A stretch of 64,000 bases of DNA from Eonycteris spelaea (Eukaryota > Chordata > Mammalia > Chiroptera > Pteropodidae). The stretch is taken from contig PUFA01000003.1 of the NCBI GenBank assembly GCA_003508835.1, forward strand, positions 12,997,501-13,061,500, given 5' to 3'. The notes under the pieces are model-generated. The model was given only the letters and a program-made list of their open reading frames with translations. It searched no databases and had not been told where the DNA came from. A program made the translations under genes and the position numbers. Positions 11,811 through 24,130 of the stretch are shown here, one piece after another. Position 1 is the first letter of the stretch. Every line of letters begins with the position of its first letter.

Positions 11811-13688
11811 CATAAAATTTTGATTCAAAAGCTTGGGAAAAAAATAACTGCTAAAAAATAGAAAGGAAAATGATTAAGAAAACCAATATTAGATTATCCT
11901 AAACTAATACAATTAGAGAGGTTATATAAGAACCTGAGATTAGAATGAGAAAGAAAATTTTCCTGAGAGAGATAAAGGGGAGAGATTATACCTCAGGCTA
12001 TGAGGAAATCTGCCCTGCTCTAGGACTAGCTGAATTTAGTAAATTCAAAGTTTGGAAAATTAACAGGAGGCTCTGGTGGTGAAAGTTTGGAATGGGATCA
12101 GTGTGAACAGTCAAAATAATAATAATAATAAAAAAGATAAACATGAGAAAGAAAACACACAAAGTGAGGAAACTCTGGAGAATTCAGTTGCAAACAGTCA
12201 AGACCTTGATCACAGGGGTTTTGACATCTCAAAGACAAAAGGAAACAGTTTGGAAATGTAATAAAAAGTCACTGGGAGTGAGAAAGGAAAATGAAAACAG
12301 GAGAGAACTAAGGTACTCAATTCTAGAGTAAAGCTAAATATGAGTGTGTTATTACTTATAGTATATGGTTATTAAAATTTAGCGCTTTTCCTCAAACATA
12401 TACCAGAGTGTGGTATATAGATTTCAATCAGTAGCACTAATAACACTGATTTCATTAGAGAGATTTGAGACTTGAGAAAGCATTTAAATATATTGTAGCA
12501 TTTTTTCATTGTGTATTGAACAGAAAAGTAGGCTACAAGTCTATCACGTAAAGATCTATATGAATGTTAGGATATTTAAAATACACAATAAATTAACTAT
12601 GTCATTATAAGCAATGAACAATATATATTCATACATACATAATGTACATTGCTGTGTACTTTGTGTAATATAAACTTAATTTTTTCTTTTTTTTCTTTTT
12701 TTTTTTTAGTTTAGAGATCAATAGGCTAAAACACCTTAAATTCTCTTTGGAAGTAGACATTTCCTAAAATATGCTTGGTATAGCAAAAATCAGGAAGGAA
12801 TTAAATACTGTAGTGTATTCCTGGAATATATTTTTCATTATCTCCTGCACTGTACAAATAAATTAACTATTACAACTCAAAAGCTAATTTCGTCATTACA
12901 CTATGCCACTAAGTAATGTTCAATATTATTTATAAAACATGCACATTATGAATAGATACGGTTTTATATTTTTACTGTATGACTGGAATTTGTAAATTAA
13001 ACCTATACTAGAAGTGATCCTAATTTCTTATTAAATCACCATTAAGCATTGACTATATTTACCAGTCCTTTGACTGTGGCTGGATATTAATCGAAGACTG
13101 AGTCTGAATGCTAACACTGACACCATGAACACACATACTTTGTTTCCATGTGGTTTGGGTTATAGTCACTTGTCCACATACATTGCAAGTTTATGCATTC
13201 TGAATACACTCTCAGGTAAAAATTTTAACCAGATCACATTTGTATAATGACGTATACTTCTCCGACACTAAACATAAATAAGAGAAAAAATGGTATCCTT
13301 GATTAATTTAGCTGTTCCTTTGTCCTGATTTCTAGTGAGTGCCAAAACTCAGAAAAATGAACAGTTCTCCAATTAACCTTTGTGGCGGGTAAAACCATTG
13401 TAACATTTCACTGCCCTCTACAGGATGCAAACATAAGTTGTTTGGGTAAAACTTTCATTCTTGTATATAATTTGAAAACAAAACTCTCAAGCAAAGATCC
13501 AGTATTTAAACAACAGTGGTACAGCAAGGAGGGGGGGATGCAAATTGAGTTTCCAGTAAAATTAATAAATTTGTGAATGCATATAGTACCCAGCAAGATT
13601 CCCCCAAACTGAAATAAACAGTAGTAAAAATGCCACATTATGATAGAGTGGCAATAACATATTAGAAGTTTTATGAATTGTTCAAATG
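11811..13688. other. Unique non-coding sequence
   Basis: About 1.9 kb. Contains (AAT)n at 12116-12130 and a T-rich run at 12683-12708. Two overlapping 60-codon frames at 12076-12331 have no homology I know. No splice-site pair stands out. Confidence 0.45.
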
Positions 13689-13715
13689 TGTGAGAGGGAG
13701 AGAGAGAGAGAGAGA

Positions 13716-13755
<40 letters not shown>

Positions 13756-13813
13756 CAGAGAGACAGAGAGACAGAGAGACAGAGAGACAGAGAGACAGAG
13801 AGACAGAGAGAAA
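13689..13813. repeat. (GA)n and (AGAGACAG)n microsatellite
   Basis: Starts as (GA)n, then becomes a regular 8-bp repeat of 'agagacag' with about eight units. The purine strand is plus. It is the source of a 165-codon minus-strand frame (Ser-Leu-Cys-Val repeats) and a plus-strand Arg-Glu frame. Confidence 0.97.
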
Positions 13814-14379
13814 TGGGAGAAAGGAGAAAGGGAGGGAAATGTTACTGAACATGAGTGGGTGTTACTGTTTGATCTCATTTGTTCTCCCTTTTTGTTTAAT
13901 TTCACTTGATTGCTAAAATGAAAATTATCTACAAAATGATGGATTCATTAGAAAAATATGCAACCTTTTCTTTTTTTTTTTTTTCAAACAAAAGAAAAGT
14001 GTTTTATCTTTCTAAGATCCCATCTGAAGACTTTACACCATAGCGGATTTTGAAAGTCATTTACATAAGAGCTAACAAAAAACATACTCAGCAAAACATC
14101 GGGCTTTCTAAACACAGGAGATAATTGTGTTGGAAGAATGATATTCCACTGTCATCTCCATTTTCAACATACTTTTATTCTCCCTCTACATAGCACAGAA
14201 CAACCAAACACATATCAGCATATATCTCATAGGTACCCACTGTTAGATTGACAAGGTACACGGAGTAGGGGGTAATGGGGGCTAAGGCGGAGTAAAAGCC
14301 AGAAGAAAAGAAATACTGTATTCTATTCTTGGCATATATGTACTACCTGAATGGTATTTTTCATTATCTCCTACACTGG
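13814..14379. other. Unique non-coding sequence
   Basis: Holds a T run at 13969-13984 followed by 'aaagaaaag', which can pair with the upstream 'cttttcttt'. A G-rich stretch (GGGGG-taat-GGGGG) lies near 14267. No gene. Confidence 0.45.
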
Positions 14380-14760
14380 GAACATTCTATTATTCCACCG
14401 GGAAGTCATAGCAGAAGAGATATAATTATCAGCAGAGTAATGGGGATGCTCTTGCTAATGGCCAGCTATTCAAATATCTCAATATAATCGTCTTGCCCAA
14501 TCTCTCCCCATTGCATACTCTTCTGGAGAAACTCATCATTTTTTCCACTTACTCCAGCATAATGAATTCATTTTGCATTTTCTTTGTGAGAAATTAAGAG
14601 GAATCGCAATATAATGTGTTGACATTTGAAATTCTGCACAGAAAAGTTTAGGCTGGCAATTTAGTTTAATCGCAAGCTAGGAGGGAGAGGCTGTTTATTA
14701 AATTAGTTTTCTGTGTACAGAATGTCTATTTTCTTTGTAACCTGTGTATTTGTACTAGAG
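14380..14760. promoter_or_regulatory. Repeat-free block, candidate conserved non-coding element
   Basis: No repeats. Several homeodomain-type TAAT/ATTA cores ('cataatgaattcattttgc', 'ttaaattagttt'), 'aatcgcaa' twice (14602 and 14668 areas), and 'ctgtttattaaatta'. Mixed composition unlike the AT-rich spacer. No open frame. Function is inferred only. Confidence 0.33.
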
Positions 14761-15489
14761 TTGGATACTGTTTTACCCCTTCTTTATAAGTCACAGTATT
14801 CTCAAAAGAAAAAATAATGTGTCCCAACTAAAATACTATGTTCTTTAGATGATTTTTTCTTTTTTAGGTCAAAATTGTTGACACCAAAGATGAGCATTAA
14901 GTGTGAGGTTCTTGGGAAATGTGAAAACATAAAATAAGTGAGAAGCTGCCTTTAAAGAAAGCCACCACTGTGTTTCTTTTTCTGAGACATTGAACCATTC
15001 CTTTTGGCCACCCTCAGGAAAGATTCTTTCTCCCCATTGGATTGAAGTCATTCTTCTGTTTATTTGCTCAAATTTAAGTTTGAGTAACCATTTACATATT
15101 TCTCCCATTTATTTTTCTTTTTAGAGTTTTAACTCTTTTTCTCTATTAAGACTTGTAAACTGCTAATAAAACAGCCTTTATTCCACTTTCTTTAGGGGAT
15201 TCCAGATGCTGGGCAGGTGATAAGATAAATAAGTTATAAAAAATTGCTATTGGAATTACTGAGTTAGAAGACAGTTTAGCTTTTTCCTCATCTCACTTTA
15301 GAACCTTAGTTAAGTTCTACCGTTTGTGAGGTGTGAGGCAATGCTAGGTATAAAACCTTTGTCATGAGTTGATGGGGAGCAAGAAGAAAAATGAAAATGT
15401 GACTCATTTTCATTACCTTCCTATCATGTCTCTTGTTCTTGCTTTTATTTTTTTCCTCTAAAGTATTTTCATATTCAAACAAATATTAT
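14761..15489. other. Unique non-coding sequence
   Basis: No repeat recognised. A 79-codon minus-strand frame at 14869-15108 shows no known domain. Confidence 0.45.
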
Positions 15490-15870
15490 GTTAACATAGC
15501 ACCCTAACATTTTCTGGAGAAGAAGCACATTTGGGAAAATTTGTACAGAGGGACTGCCAGTCCTCTAATTCTCTCCAGTCCTGTCTGAACAGCACACGGA
15601 TTGCTACACCCTGGTTTGAGCTCACCAGAAGCTGCTGGGGAGGGGTAGAGAGGAAAGATATCATGGCCTGCACTTCAGCAAGGGCAGTAAAAGTCAACCT
15701 TAGAAATTAACGTAAAACGGGCAGAATTACTCTAAAGTCTGGGAGAGCCAAAGTCCCGCCACAGTCTGGATCCATCACCATCTGATCCACTCCTACTCTG
15801 CATCTCATGAGGATACCTGGAGTCCCTTGTGCTACTCTTGATTACTAAGGCTAGGCCTAGCTGCTCCAAA
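15490..15870. other. Local GC-richer segment, unidentified
   Basis: About 380 bp of clearly higher GC than its neighbours. It could be an old LTR or another repeat that I cannot name, or a regulatory block. A 68-codon minus-strand frame (15491-15697) has no recognisable homology. Confidence 0.4.
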
Positions 15871-16464
15871 TTCCTCTTTAAAATTAGTCTAAAATTTTAC
15901 ATTCTCACTTCATTTATAATTCTCTTTTGATCTTTTTAATGTTCCATTGAATGTCATTATTCTTTTCTTACTCTGAATATTGTCATCAATAATAGAATTC
16001 ACTGTTATTATTTCAACTGTCAAATAGTTCTACCACCATAACCATTATAATATGAAATTTGTCACTTTGTTTGGAAGATGGTCTCTTGGTCTAAAATATG
16101 GAGTTTTCTCCATATTTTAGATGGTTATATCTTTCATAATAAAGACCTTGCATAAAAGGATAGTATCTTAATTTATGTTTCGAGATCTTCCGTAAGTTAA
16201 AGAAAAAGGAAGTAAAGGGAAAGAAGCCCACACAACTCCTGTCGTGTGACAGTGAAATTGCTCTATATATTAATAACTGATTGTGATGCATTTGGGTTTT
16301 CAAATTCCAACCCATAACTTATTTTTTTTATTACTCACTAGAAGCTAAAGGAAGCAGGGGCTAGATGAGTGACTGCAAAGGTAGATGTTTGAGAGCATTC
16401 TCATCAAAAAAGCAGCTCTGGTTTATAGTCTGAAAGGCATATGCCATTATAGCAAGAACACTTA
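15871..16464. other. Unique non-coding sequence with a perfect hairpin
   Basis: AT-rich. The only notable structure is the 13-bp inverted repeat at 16091-16120, listed separately. Confidence 0.45.
16091..16120. repeat. Perfect 13-bp inverted repeat with TTTT loop
   Basis: Arms 'ctaaaatatggag' (16091-16103) and 'ctccatattttag' (16108-16120) pair perfectly around a four-base TTTT loop. It could extrude as a small cruciform or fold as an RNA hairpin. No promoter or terminator context is evident. Confidence 0.9.
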
Positions 16465-16600
16465 ATCACAAGTCAGCAGCCTATTACTAGTCTTAAATCT
16501 AGTCCTTGCTAACTAGCTATGTGACCTTGGGGCTACAAATTATAAGGCTTCCAATTCATCCATAAAACGAGGAACTTAGATTGATTTCATGTAATACTAT
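16465..16600 (+). mobile_element. MIR SINE, diverged
   Basis: 'aactagctatgtgaccttgg' is the MIR core, followed by 'ggcttccaattcatccataaaacgagga' (consensus cctcagtttcctcatctgtaaaatggg). The 5' side is weak. Confidence 0.8.
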
Positions 16601-18623
16601 TTCCAATTTGAAGCAACTCTAATTACATTATTTGGACTTAAAGTATCTTTCTGACACCCAGGCTATTAACAGACAGTTGACATAAATTATTATCCTTAGT
16701 AGTTTAATTTTAAATAATTCATTTTAAAGAAGTTTCTGATAGCAGGTAAAAAGGAGGTTATGTAATTACCTTGGAGAAATTTCAATGAAGAAATGTAGCA
16801 ACTAGGATCAAGTGATCCATCATTAGGGATTTACTGAATGTCTACCACCTTAAATACTGTGAAAGATATAAAATGTTTTAAAATATTGGAAATAGTTTCT
16901 TTCTTGTGTGGCCCTCTCTTAAGGAGGAGGGTAAAGTATAACCCTTTATAAAAATATGAAGCAATGAAGTGGCAAAGAGTATAGTTCTATGAAGAAGAAC
17001 AATGTTTCAAATAATAACTTAAATGAAGCTGTTTTATGGAAACAATTGGGGTCTAATACCAGTTTTAGAAAAATTATTGGTATAAAACAAATATATAACA
17101 GAGGAATCCTCAATTCAGCAGGGAGAAGAGACTTGACCAACAAGTTATAGGCCACTTCTCTAATGCTGTGTTCAGTGACCATGGACATGTAAGAACAAGT
17201 CCTAGACACAAACTGGGAACCTTATTGTTCCTCCCAATGTATCTTGGAAGAATTGATGACAATAGATAGCAAAATGCCCTAAATTTATAGTTTACTAAAA
17301 GAGAGGATCTATCAAGACACACAAACCAGTAGACTTTCTTTCCCTAAAGACTACTATGAAGCTGCTTTTGGCATAACAGAGAATATACTTCCTTTAATTT
17401 ACAGATATGGATTTCTGCCCAGCTAATTACAGACAGGGCAATTTACATGTGGTTCCTTTGAACTCCCCAGGTTACAGGTGCACTTTAATAATTTCATTAT
17501 GTATTCAAGTCTACCAGCTTTTTTTCTTATAATAAAAACATGGGTTGATGTTATTTTAAATAAGTGCAGCTGGGAAAAAGATAAACTTCTCTATCCAAAT
17601 CTTAAAAACTTTTCAAATAAAAAATAAATAGGTGCATTAGTAATGCTTGATTCTATAGAAGAAAGCAGGAGAATTTTCTGTGCTCCTTTAGGATTCTTAG
17701 TAAGTAATTTGTGGCAATTGTCCTCACACTTTTTGCTCATGTACAACTAAAAAACTTTTGACAAACTTTTACTCTATCCTATACTTCAAGTTGACAATAT
17801 AAGTTTTCATCATAAACGTATGCTTATTATACAAGGCACAAAATAAATGCATTATAAATGCTGACTTTTAAATATAAAATTGTTAAAACATTCTATTAAA
17901 TGTATCTCATGGAATCAAAATTCTACAGTTTGAAGGTTGCCATCATTATAAAAACAGTAGGCAACATAAATTTCCTTAGCAGTATTCAATTTTTAAGTTT
18001 CTTTTTTCTCTATGAACTGAAATTTCCATTTTACATTCTTCACAGAATTTTATCCTTTGATATATTTTTATGCTTGAAAGTATTGTATTGATTATCTTAT
18101 CGTTTTTCTCTGCAATAAAATTTTGTATATAAAATATAATTTAATATTTTAATTCTCCAACTATAAAACTATAACAAGAAATTAAAATTTCTTCTCAATT
18201 GAGTTATTATAATTATAGGTACTATACAATTGTTCAAAATAATACAAAAATATAATTTTGATAAATAATAATAAACATAAAGTGCAAAAGTTAGCAAGTT
18301 CTTTTAATGAAATAGATGGATCTGAATTTTCTCATTAGTTTATGAATTCATAGATGAATATCACTCATTGCTACCATGAGATAGTGCTTGTCATCAATTT
18401 CTAATGTTAACATGTTTTTTAAAAGGTATGTGTACCATTTAACCTAAGGGATGCAGAACTTACATATATAGAACAATCAATGTCAAAACAATCAGTCCAA
18501 TTATAACCATTCTCTTGTTAGAAAAAACTTTATTTTTAAATTTAAATAAAAATGCTCATACATTTCTCAACCCCACAACACCTCACTCTGATTTTTTATT
18601 GAGATAGATTAATATGTAGATTA
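16601..18623. other. Unique, AT-rich non-coding sequence
   Basis: About 2 kb. The segment 17700-18450 is very AT-rich. 'gtcctcacactttttgctcatgta' near 17720 resembles hAT transposon ends, but I could not find a matching far end. No gene. Confidence 0.4.
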
Positions 18624-18702
18624 GATAGATAAATGATAGATAGATAGATACATACATACATACATATACACATACATACATTATACATGCATACATACAT
18701 AA
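18624..18702. repeat. (TAGA)n / (CATA)n microsatellite
   Basis: Compound tetranucleotide repeat: GATA units followed by CATA units. Confidence 0.93.
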
Positions 18703-20959
18703 TGAGGCAGATAAAAGATAAAGTCATAAAGCCTTGCCATAAGGTTTTGGTGCTACTGCATTCAATTTTTCTTCACTTAAGTTCTCTGTTTTGTTCTCAT
18801 AGGACTCTTGTTTTAGGAGCAATGTGCTCTTTTAGAGTAGTTTTGGGATGGAAGAGTCAAGGTCATTAAATGAAAATTGTTATCACACCCTATGTTACAA
18901 TACATCATAATTTAGAACATTTCAACTCAAACCAAAATATTACCATTTCCAATCTCATGATCTGTCCTTAATACAAACAAGTACAAGACAGAGATAAGAA
19001 AATAATCCAATTCTTATTCCTTAAGAGTGAAAATATTTTGAACTGTCTCTAAAAGCTTTAAATTTTATGTGATGAATCATGAAGGGTTATAGTTTTTCTG
19101 GTGGGAGAAAAAACATCTGGCAAACAGGACAATTGGCCTCAGATACTTTCTTGGGAAAATTAATTTTAGAATAAAGAACATATATATGAAGATGAGAATC
19201 TGGAATGTATTCCCTGAAATTATTGGTGCCCAATGATGCCTAGGAAAGATGTGTTGTGTTCCCAGAAATGAATTTTCCAGGGTAAAATCTGTCCCAGGAA
19301 AGAAGATACCACCCTCATCCCCAATAATAGATTCTCCAGTCTTTGTTTCCTTGTCTCAGCATGGGTGCAGCTCTCATTAAGGACTCCAGCAATGTGTCAT
19401 GTGCTCTAAATCTATTGTATAACATTCCTTTCAATTTTTTTTTCAGATTTGTGAGTTGTGAATTATTATTGACAATTTTTAGCCATGTAAAACTGATTTT
19501 ATTAAAAAGAAAAGGCAAGTGTGAAATGCAACCAAATATGCCTCGCTCCAACAACATGCACCCCAATCCTTCATTACTGTAAGAAGTGAAGAGGTTGTGC
19601 TTTATAATTTGCTAGGAATCTACAGCTCTAACTTTCTAAGACTCTTAGCAGCTTATACAGAGCTCTCAGTGACACTGAAATTTTAACAGGAAAATAAATC
19701 TAATAGTTACTCCATTTGAAAATGATAGCTCATCTTTCTGAAGCTTCTTACTCAACTTAGCTATCAAATTTTGAGTAACATTGACGTTTTTTACTTTTGG
19801 AAGTTAAAAAATAATCGTACTGTTCCTAGATTTTATTCCACCTTGCCCTCTCCATTTATGTTGGTCAATACATTTTTTTTTCAACTGGAATTTAAAGATT
19901 TATTACCATATAATTCATATGACCATTGATTTCTTAGAATAGTAAAGACTCTGCTGTTGGAAATTTCCCCAGCTGTGCATGGGTGTGTGTGAGTGTAAGT
20001 GTGCTGATGAAATTTGAGAAGTGAGATGGGGAAGAAAAGATTTGTTTAATTTTTGTCCTCTCATCTAAAAGAATATATATTTTGCCTTGAGAGATTCTCA
20101 TAAAGTAGCAATCAGTTTTATGCCCTGCTCTGTTCAGAAAGAATGACACACTGATTGTCACTTCAAAGACTGACAGCTTGTAAACTTGTTTTACAACATT
20201 AATTTTGGGAGCCACCTTCCAATGTCTTTCAATGACAAATTAATAGTCAACTGTGTGTGGTTTGTGAAAATAGAAAAACGTCTAAAAATTAGTAAATATA
20301 AAGAAAGAAAAATGGAGCTTTCAGTGTTTAAAAACTAAAACACTGAATTCCAGTGAATCATTTGTCAATAAAAAGTAAAAAGACAACAGTGTCCAACTTG
20401 ATGAAAAACAAAAAGTATACCATCGAGCTCAAAAAGTTTTATTTTTATTTTTAGACTAACACTAGCGTACAGTTGGCACATAGAAAGAATTGTTCCAAAC
20501 ACAACAAATCCACACATACAGTGGATGCCTACTGTTTTGTTCCAGAATTGAAAGCAACCTGAACTGTTAGTCACTATTTTTAACAAATTCTATTTAAAAG
20601 TTTTGGCAGAGTTATCAACTTAATTACTATATGTCATTTTCTAAATGTAAATATAAACACTTTTAAAGAGAGGATGAATGCAAAACCAAATAATATCGTA
20701 TGAAAAGTGCTTTGCTGTTTTATGACATTCTTCACAATTTCCTCTTTATGCTATCCTAAACATGTTGCTCTCCAGCTGAAACTGTCATTGGGCCTCTAGG
20801 CCTAGAAGGAAATTCTTAGGTATTCACGTCACACCCACCCCTAACTTATATTCTTTTTCCCTCACAACCTTTTCTGAATCTTTGAGTCTAAAGGGCATTC
20901 TCCTTCTCCCTCACTACTTTACTGGCCCTTTCTATGTGTCATGGCTTGACGCTGGTTTA
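18703..20959. other. Mostly unique sequence; 19930-20230 possibly regulatory
   Basis: About 2.2 kb without clear repeats. 19930-20230 has mixed composition, 'tgattgtcacttc' and 'actgacagctt' (TALE-type TGACAG), and could be a conserved block. The rest is spacer. Paired 80-codon frames at 19315-19582 on both strands are not convincing. Confidence 0.35.
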
Positions 20960-21135
20960 TATGGAACATGTTGTATAAAACCCAACTAAGTCCTATAAAG
21001 TAGATACTAGTAAGAAATAATCTAGAGATGTAAAGTTATACATGGTCACAACATTTACACATTTTAAAGACAGGATTTAACCTCACAATTTAGGACTACA
21101 AATATTGTTCTCCATCCATTATGTGACACTGCTTA
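20960..21135 (-). mobile_element. MIR SINE, antisense
   Basis: 'cctataaagtagatactagt', then 'catggtcacaaca', 'aagacaggatttaacc' and 'ttgttctccatccattatg' follow the reverse-complement MIR order (gtaggtactatt ... aggtcacacagc ... ccaggatttgaaccc). Diverged but collinear. Confidence 0.65.
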
Positions 21136-21174
21136 TTATCACAGGCTTCTCAAATTGATTAGGGAACCATAAGA

Positions 21175-21290
21175 TCATGAAATTTGGAGCCTGATAAATG
21201 TTAATTCTATTTTCAGCTCTGTTGCTATGTTTGGACTTAATAAAATTAATACGGTGAGTCTCAACATCCTTAGTTAACAATGATGCCCAG
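21175..21290 (+). mobile_element. Possible MIR fragment
   Basis: 'gaaatttggagcctgataaa', 'ttcagctctgttgctatg', 'gtgagtctcaacatccttag' follow MIR spacing, but the ctgtgtgaccttggg core is lost. Weak call. Confidence 0.4.
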
Positions 21291-21787
21291 TGATGTTTAA
21301 GTTTTCTTCCATTTCTTGCTATTGTCTTTCCTGCAACTAATGGAGTAGCAACCATTTACTTACACTGGTTAAAAGTGAGGCAGTATACACACTGATTTAG
21401 GAGCAACATGTTATTTGCCTATTGGAATATTACTCTGGAAAATTATTCAGAAAATAAAAAAAAGGTTAGCTATCCCGGAAGGCCCACAGTGGAGAAGAAA
21501 TTGAGTGATATCTCAATGATAAGCTGTCTCCTTAGCAAGGGAGAAAAGCAGGGGGAAACCAACCTGAATAATGGCTTTTTTCTCAGGAAGAGGCCTAATG
21601 TGTGTGAGTGTCACATTTAAGGAATGTCACATATGGAGAAGAAATGCATTAACTGATGTAATTTTAAAATACTTAATATGAAATCCTATTCCTACTTTTG
21701 GTTGCTTTTCCTCTTGTCTTCTCCTATTCAGTGAACTTACAACAAAGAATGCCACAATATCCTTCTCCGTACCTAAGATTCTATTTA
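21291..21787. other. Unique non-coding sequence
   Basis: No repeat recognised before MER2. Short frames at 21408-21620 are unsupported. Confidence 0.4.
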
Positions 21788-22130
21788 CAGTTGACCCTTG
21801 AATACCATGAGGGTTAAGGGTGCCAACACCCACAGCAGCTGAAAATCTACATATAACTTTTGACTCCCCCAAAATTAACTACTAATAATCTACTGTTGAC
21901 TGGCTGCCTTACCAATAAAATAAACAGTCAATTAGCACATATTTTGTATAATATATATATATATATATATCTCACATACTGTATTCTTACAATAAAGTAG
22001 GCTAGAGAAAAAATGTTAAGAAAATCATAAGGAAGAGGAAACACATTTATTGTACTATATGTATTTATTGAAACAAAGTGTTATAGTGGGCCCATGCAGT
22101 TTTAAATCTGTGTTGTGCAAAGGTCAACTA
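21788..22130 (-). mobile_element. MER2 DNA transposon (Tigger/pogo-type MITE), full length
   Basis: Terminal inverted repeats are visible: 'cagttgacccttga' at the left and 'caaaggtcaacta' at the right, each next to a TA dinucleotide (the target-site duplication of Tc1/mariner-pogo elements). Inside are 'gactcccccaaaattaacta', 'ttacaataaagtaggctaga' and 'taagaaaatcataaggaaga', all in MER2 order, reversed. Length of about 343 bp is full size. It never coded for protein. An (AT)n expansion sits inside. Confidence 0.95.
21948..21970. repeat. (TA)n inside MER2
   Basis: Pure AT dinucleotide run grown from an AT-rich site within the transposon. Confidence 0.9.
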
Positions 22131-22905
22131 TATATTAGCAATTATAGTAAAAGTCTGTGCAATATTTGGGGACCAATAGTTAACACTGGACTATAGAGAG
22201 AAAACAAATTCAACTAAAAATAATTCTGAACAGGAAGTAAATCTTGAGAGTCACTTAGTCTAATCTGGCTCAGAGAATGTTATCTTCATGATCTGCAAGT
22301 TTTCATCAGAAAAACTAAAAATAGAAGTATAGGGTAAATGAGTGTGATATATAGACTTAAAAAAAAAAGGAAGAAAACTACTGACAGCTTAAAGGTTTAG
22401 AAAACTCTGCCACAAGATCTGAAAGAATAAATTGCATCAAGAGCTCTTTTAGTGTTTTCTTTATTTTGGGGGAGTGCAGTGTAGATTGATTTGGAGTGAC
22501 CTGTATTTAAAAGCCTTAGCATTCTTGGAAACGGGAGAGTTCTATTGCACTGTCCTTCCCTCCTCCTCACCACAGTACAAAGCGGTAACTTTTATACAAT
22601 CTGACTTCTCAACTCCTGTCTTATTTTCTCAATAAAAAGGCACAGCCATTCATTCATTCTGTTCTCACTCCCTTTGACCTTCCTGCCATCCCTAGATTTC
22701 CTATTTTGGGGGTTTCTTTCTTCTTTACTCAGAGAGTTTAAATAAATGAGGCTGGGCTGGAGATGTGGATTACAAGGTTGAGAAGCTGTGAAATTTTGTA
22801 TCACCATTAATTGTTCACTATGCGCTTTTAGTTCATGCCAATAACATGATCTGGTCGGAACACGACTACGTACTGCAGTGTTTGTTAGCGCGCACACACG
22901 CACGT
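22131..22905. other. Unique sequence ending in a small CpG cluster
   Basis: No repeat or gene. From 22820 to 22905 there are about eight CpG sites in under 90 bases, unusual here, directly before a CA repeat. Confidence 0.45.

Positions 22906-22938
<33 letters not shown>
22906..22938. repeat. (CA)n microsatellite
   Basis: Pure CA run. It creates the Val-Cys frames seen on the minus strand here. Confidence 0.97.
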
Positions 22939-22939
<1 letters not shown>

Positions 22940-23476
22940 CACAGACACCAAAAAACTACTGATGACAGAATGAAACATTTGTTTAATTCAAATTGAAGCA
23001 ACCTTCCGTTGGATTGTGGAGGCCTGCTCTTGTATCCTAAGAGCACTGAATAGCAAATAAGTTTTCCAGAAGCGAAATAAAAAGGAGAGAGGAAGAGTTT
23101 GCATGAAGTTGCAGTGGGTAACATTTTATAAAGCTCTCTGAGAACAGGGACTTAGCCCATTCAGTTGATTTTGCCACATATTTCAGGAAGAAAATAGAAT
23201 TTTTCTATATTACACTTTGTTCTGCCTATGAATAAATCTATTCTACTGTCATCTGCATCCCTTTATCTCTCCCTCCTTTTTCAAAAACTCTCTGGTATAT
23301 TTGTGGAAGTGCTAATCCTCCAGAAACTCACCTCCCACCCCTTATGCCCTTGATCTTAACCTTAAAGGGGTTTTTGCTCCTTTGAGAGATAATGTTTCCA
23401 TACAAAATCTTTCTTTATCCCATGTTTCTCTCTCTATAGCAGATCATTCATACACAATGTTCTAACCTGCTGATGT
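22939..23476. other. Unique non-coding sequence
   Basis: No feature recognised. Confidence 0.4.
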
Positions 23477-23516
23477 CCAGAAATCACAACCAGAAATCAC
23501 ACAACCAGAAATCACA
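23477..23516 (+). repeat. Short tandem repeat, three units of ccagaaatcaca
   Basis: Three copies of 'ccagaaatcaca' with small spacers. The last unit runs into the hAT-like element. Confidence 0.75.
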
Positions 23517-23750
23517 TATGGTTACTGAAATGTGGCTGATATGAATTGAAATGTACTGAAGGAATGCACAGCAGATACCAAAGACTTAGTAACAAATAAA
23601 TTAAAAAGTCTCAATAATTTTTATATGGTTATATTTTACAATGATAATATTATCAAAATACTGGGTTAAATATGCTAAAGTTAATTTCACCAGTTTTTTT
23701 TTTAGTTTTTAAATGTGACTATTGTATTTAAAATTGCACTTGTGCCTTTT
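23512..23750. mobile_element. hAT-like non-autonomous DNA transposon
   Basis: 'tatggttactgaaatgtggc', 'atgaattgaaatgtactga', 'aaagacttagtaa', 'ctgggttaaatatg', 'ttaatttcacc' and 'tgtgactattgtatttaaaa' follow a common eutherian MER element whose ends carry CAGTGCTGTCCAATAG-type repeats. The terminal repeats are lost here, so I leave the family name open. Confidence 0.6.
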
Positions 23751-24091
23751 TTGTTGTTGTTTACATTTTGGTTAGTTACTTTTTGCTTTTGGAAAAGAAT
23801 ATCCTCCAATATCTTCCTGAGAAAACTTTCCTGACATATTTTATGAGTCATTTTATGTCTAGCCGTGTGCTTATGTATTAGATATTTGTCCTAGTCTATA
23901 GTTTCATCTTTACCTAAAAAATTCCTCAAGAGAGTCTTGACTTCAAAAACAGTCTACACAGTAAGGGCATCCAAAGTTTAATCTTTAGGCTATAACTCCA
24001 CAAAATTTGAAACTATTCTATTCAGCTTGTTATTGGAAGCACTAATTACTTGAAAGACATTTTATATAGATCTTATATATAATTATAATCC

Positions 24092-24130
<39 letters not shown>

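Noticed and set aside
13408..13905. 165-codon minus-strand open frame, the longest in the window
   Set aside because: Its middle is a translation of the GA/AGAGACAG microsatellite (Leu-Ser-Cys-Val repeats). Flanks have no homology I recognise.
17700..18450. Possible hAT transposon starting 'gtcctcacactttttgctca'
   Set aside because: No matching opposite end or internal landmarks.
22592..23124. 128- and 79-codon minus-strand frames with Val-Cys repeats
   Set aside because: Come from the CA repeat at 22906-22938.
23477..23516. Three direct repeats of a 12-mer
   Set aside because: Adjacent slippage product at the edge of a transposon; no spacers, no operator context.
24094..24128. Short direct repeats that could suggest an array
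   Set aside because: CA dinucleotides only; no CRISPR-like spacing of repeats and unique spacers occurs anywhere in the window, and the DNA is vertebrate.
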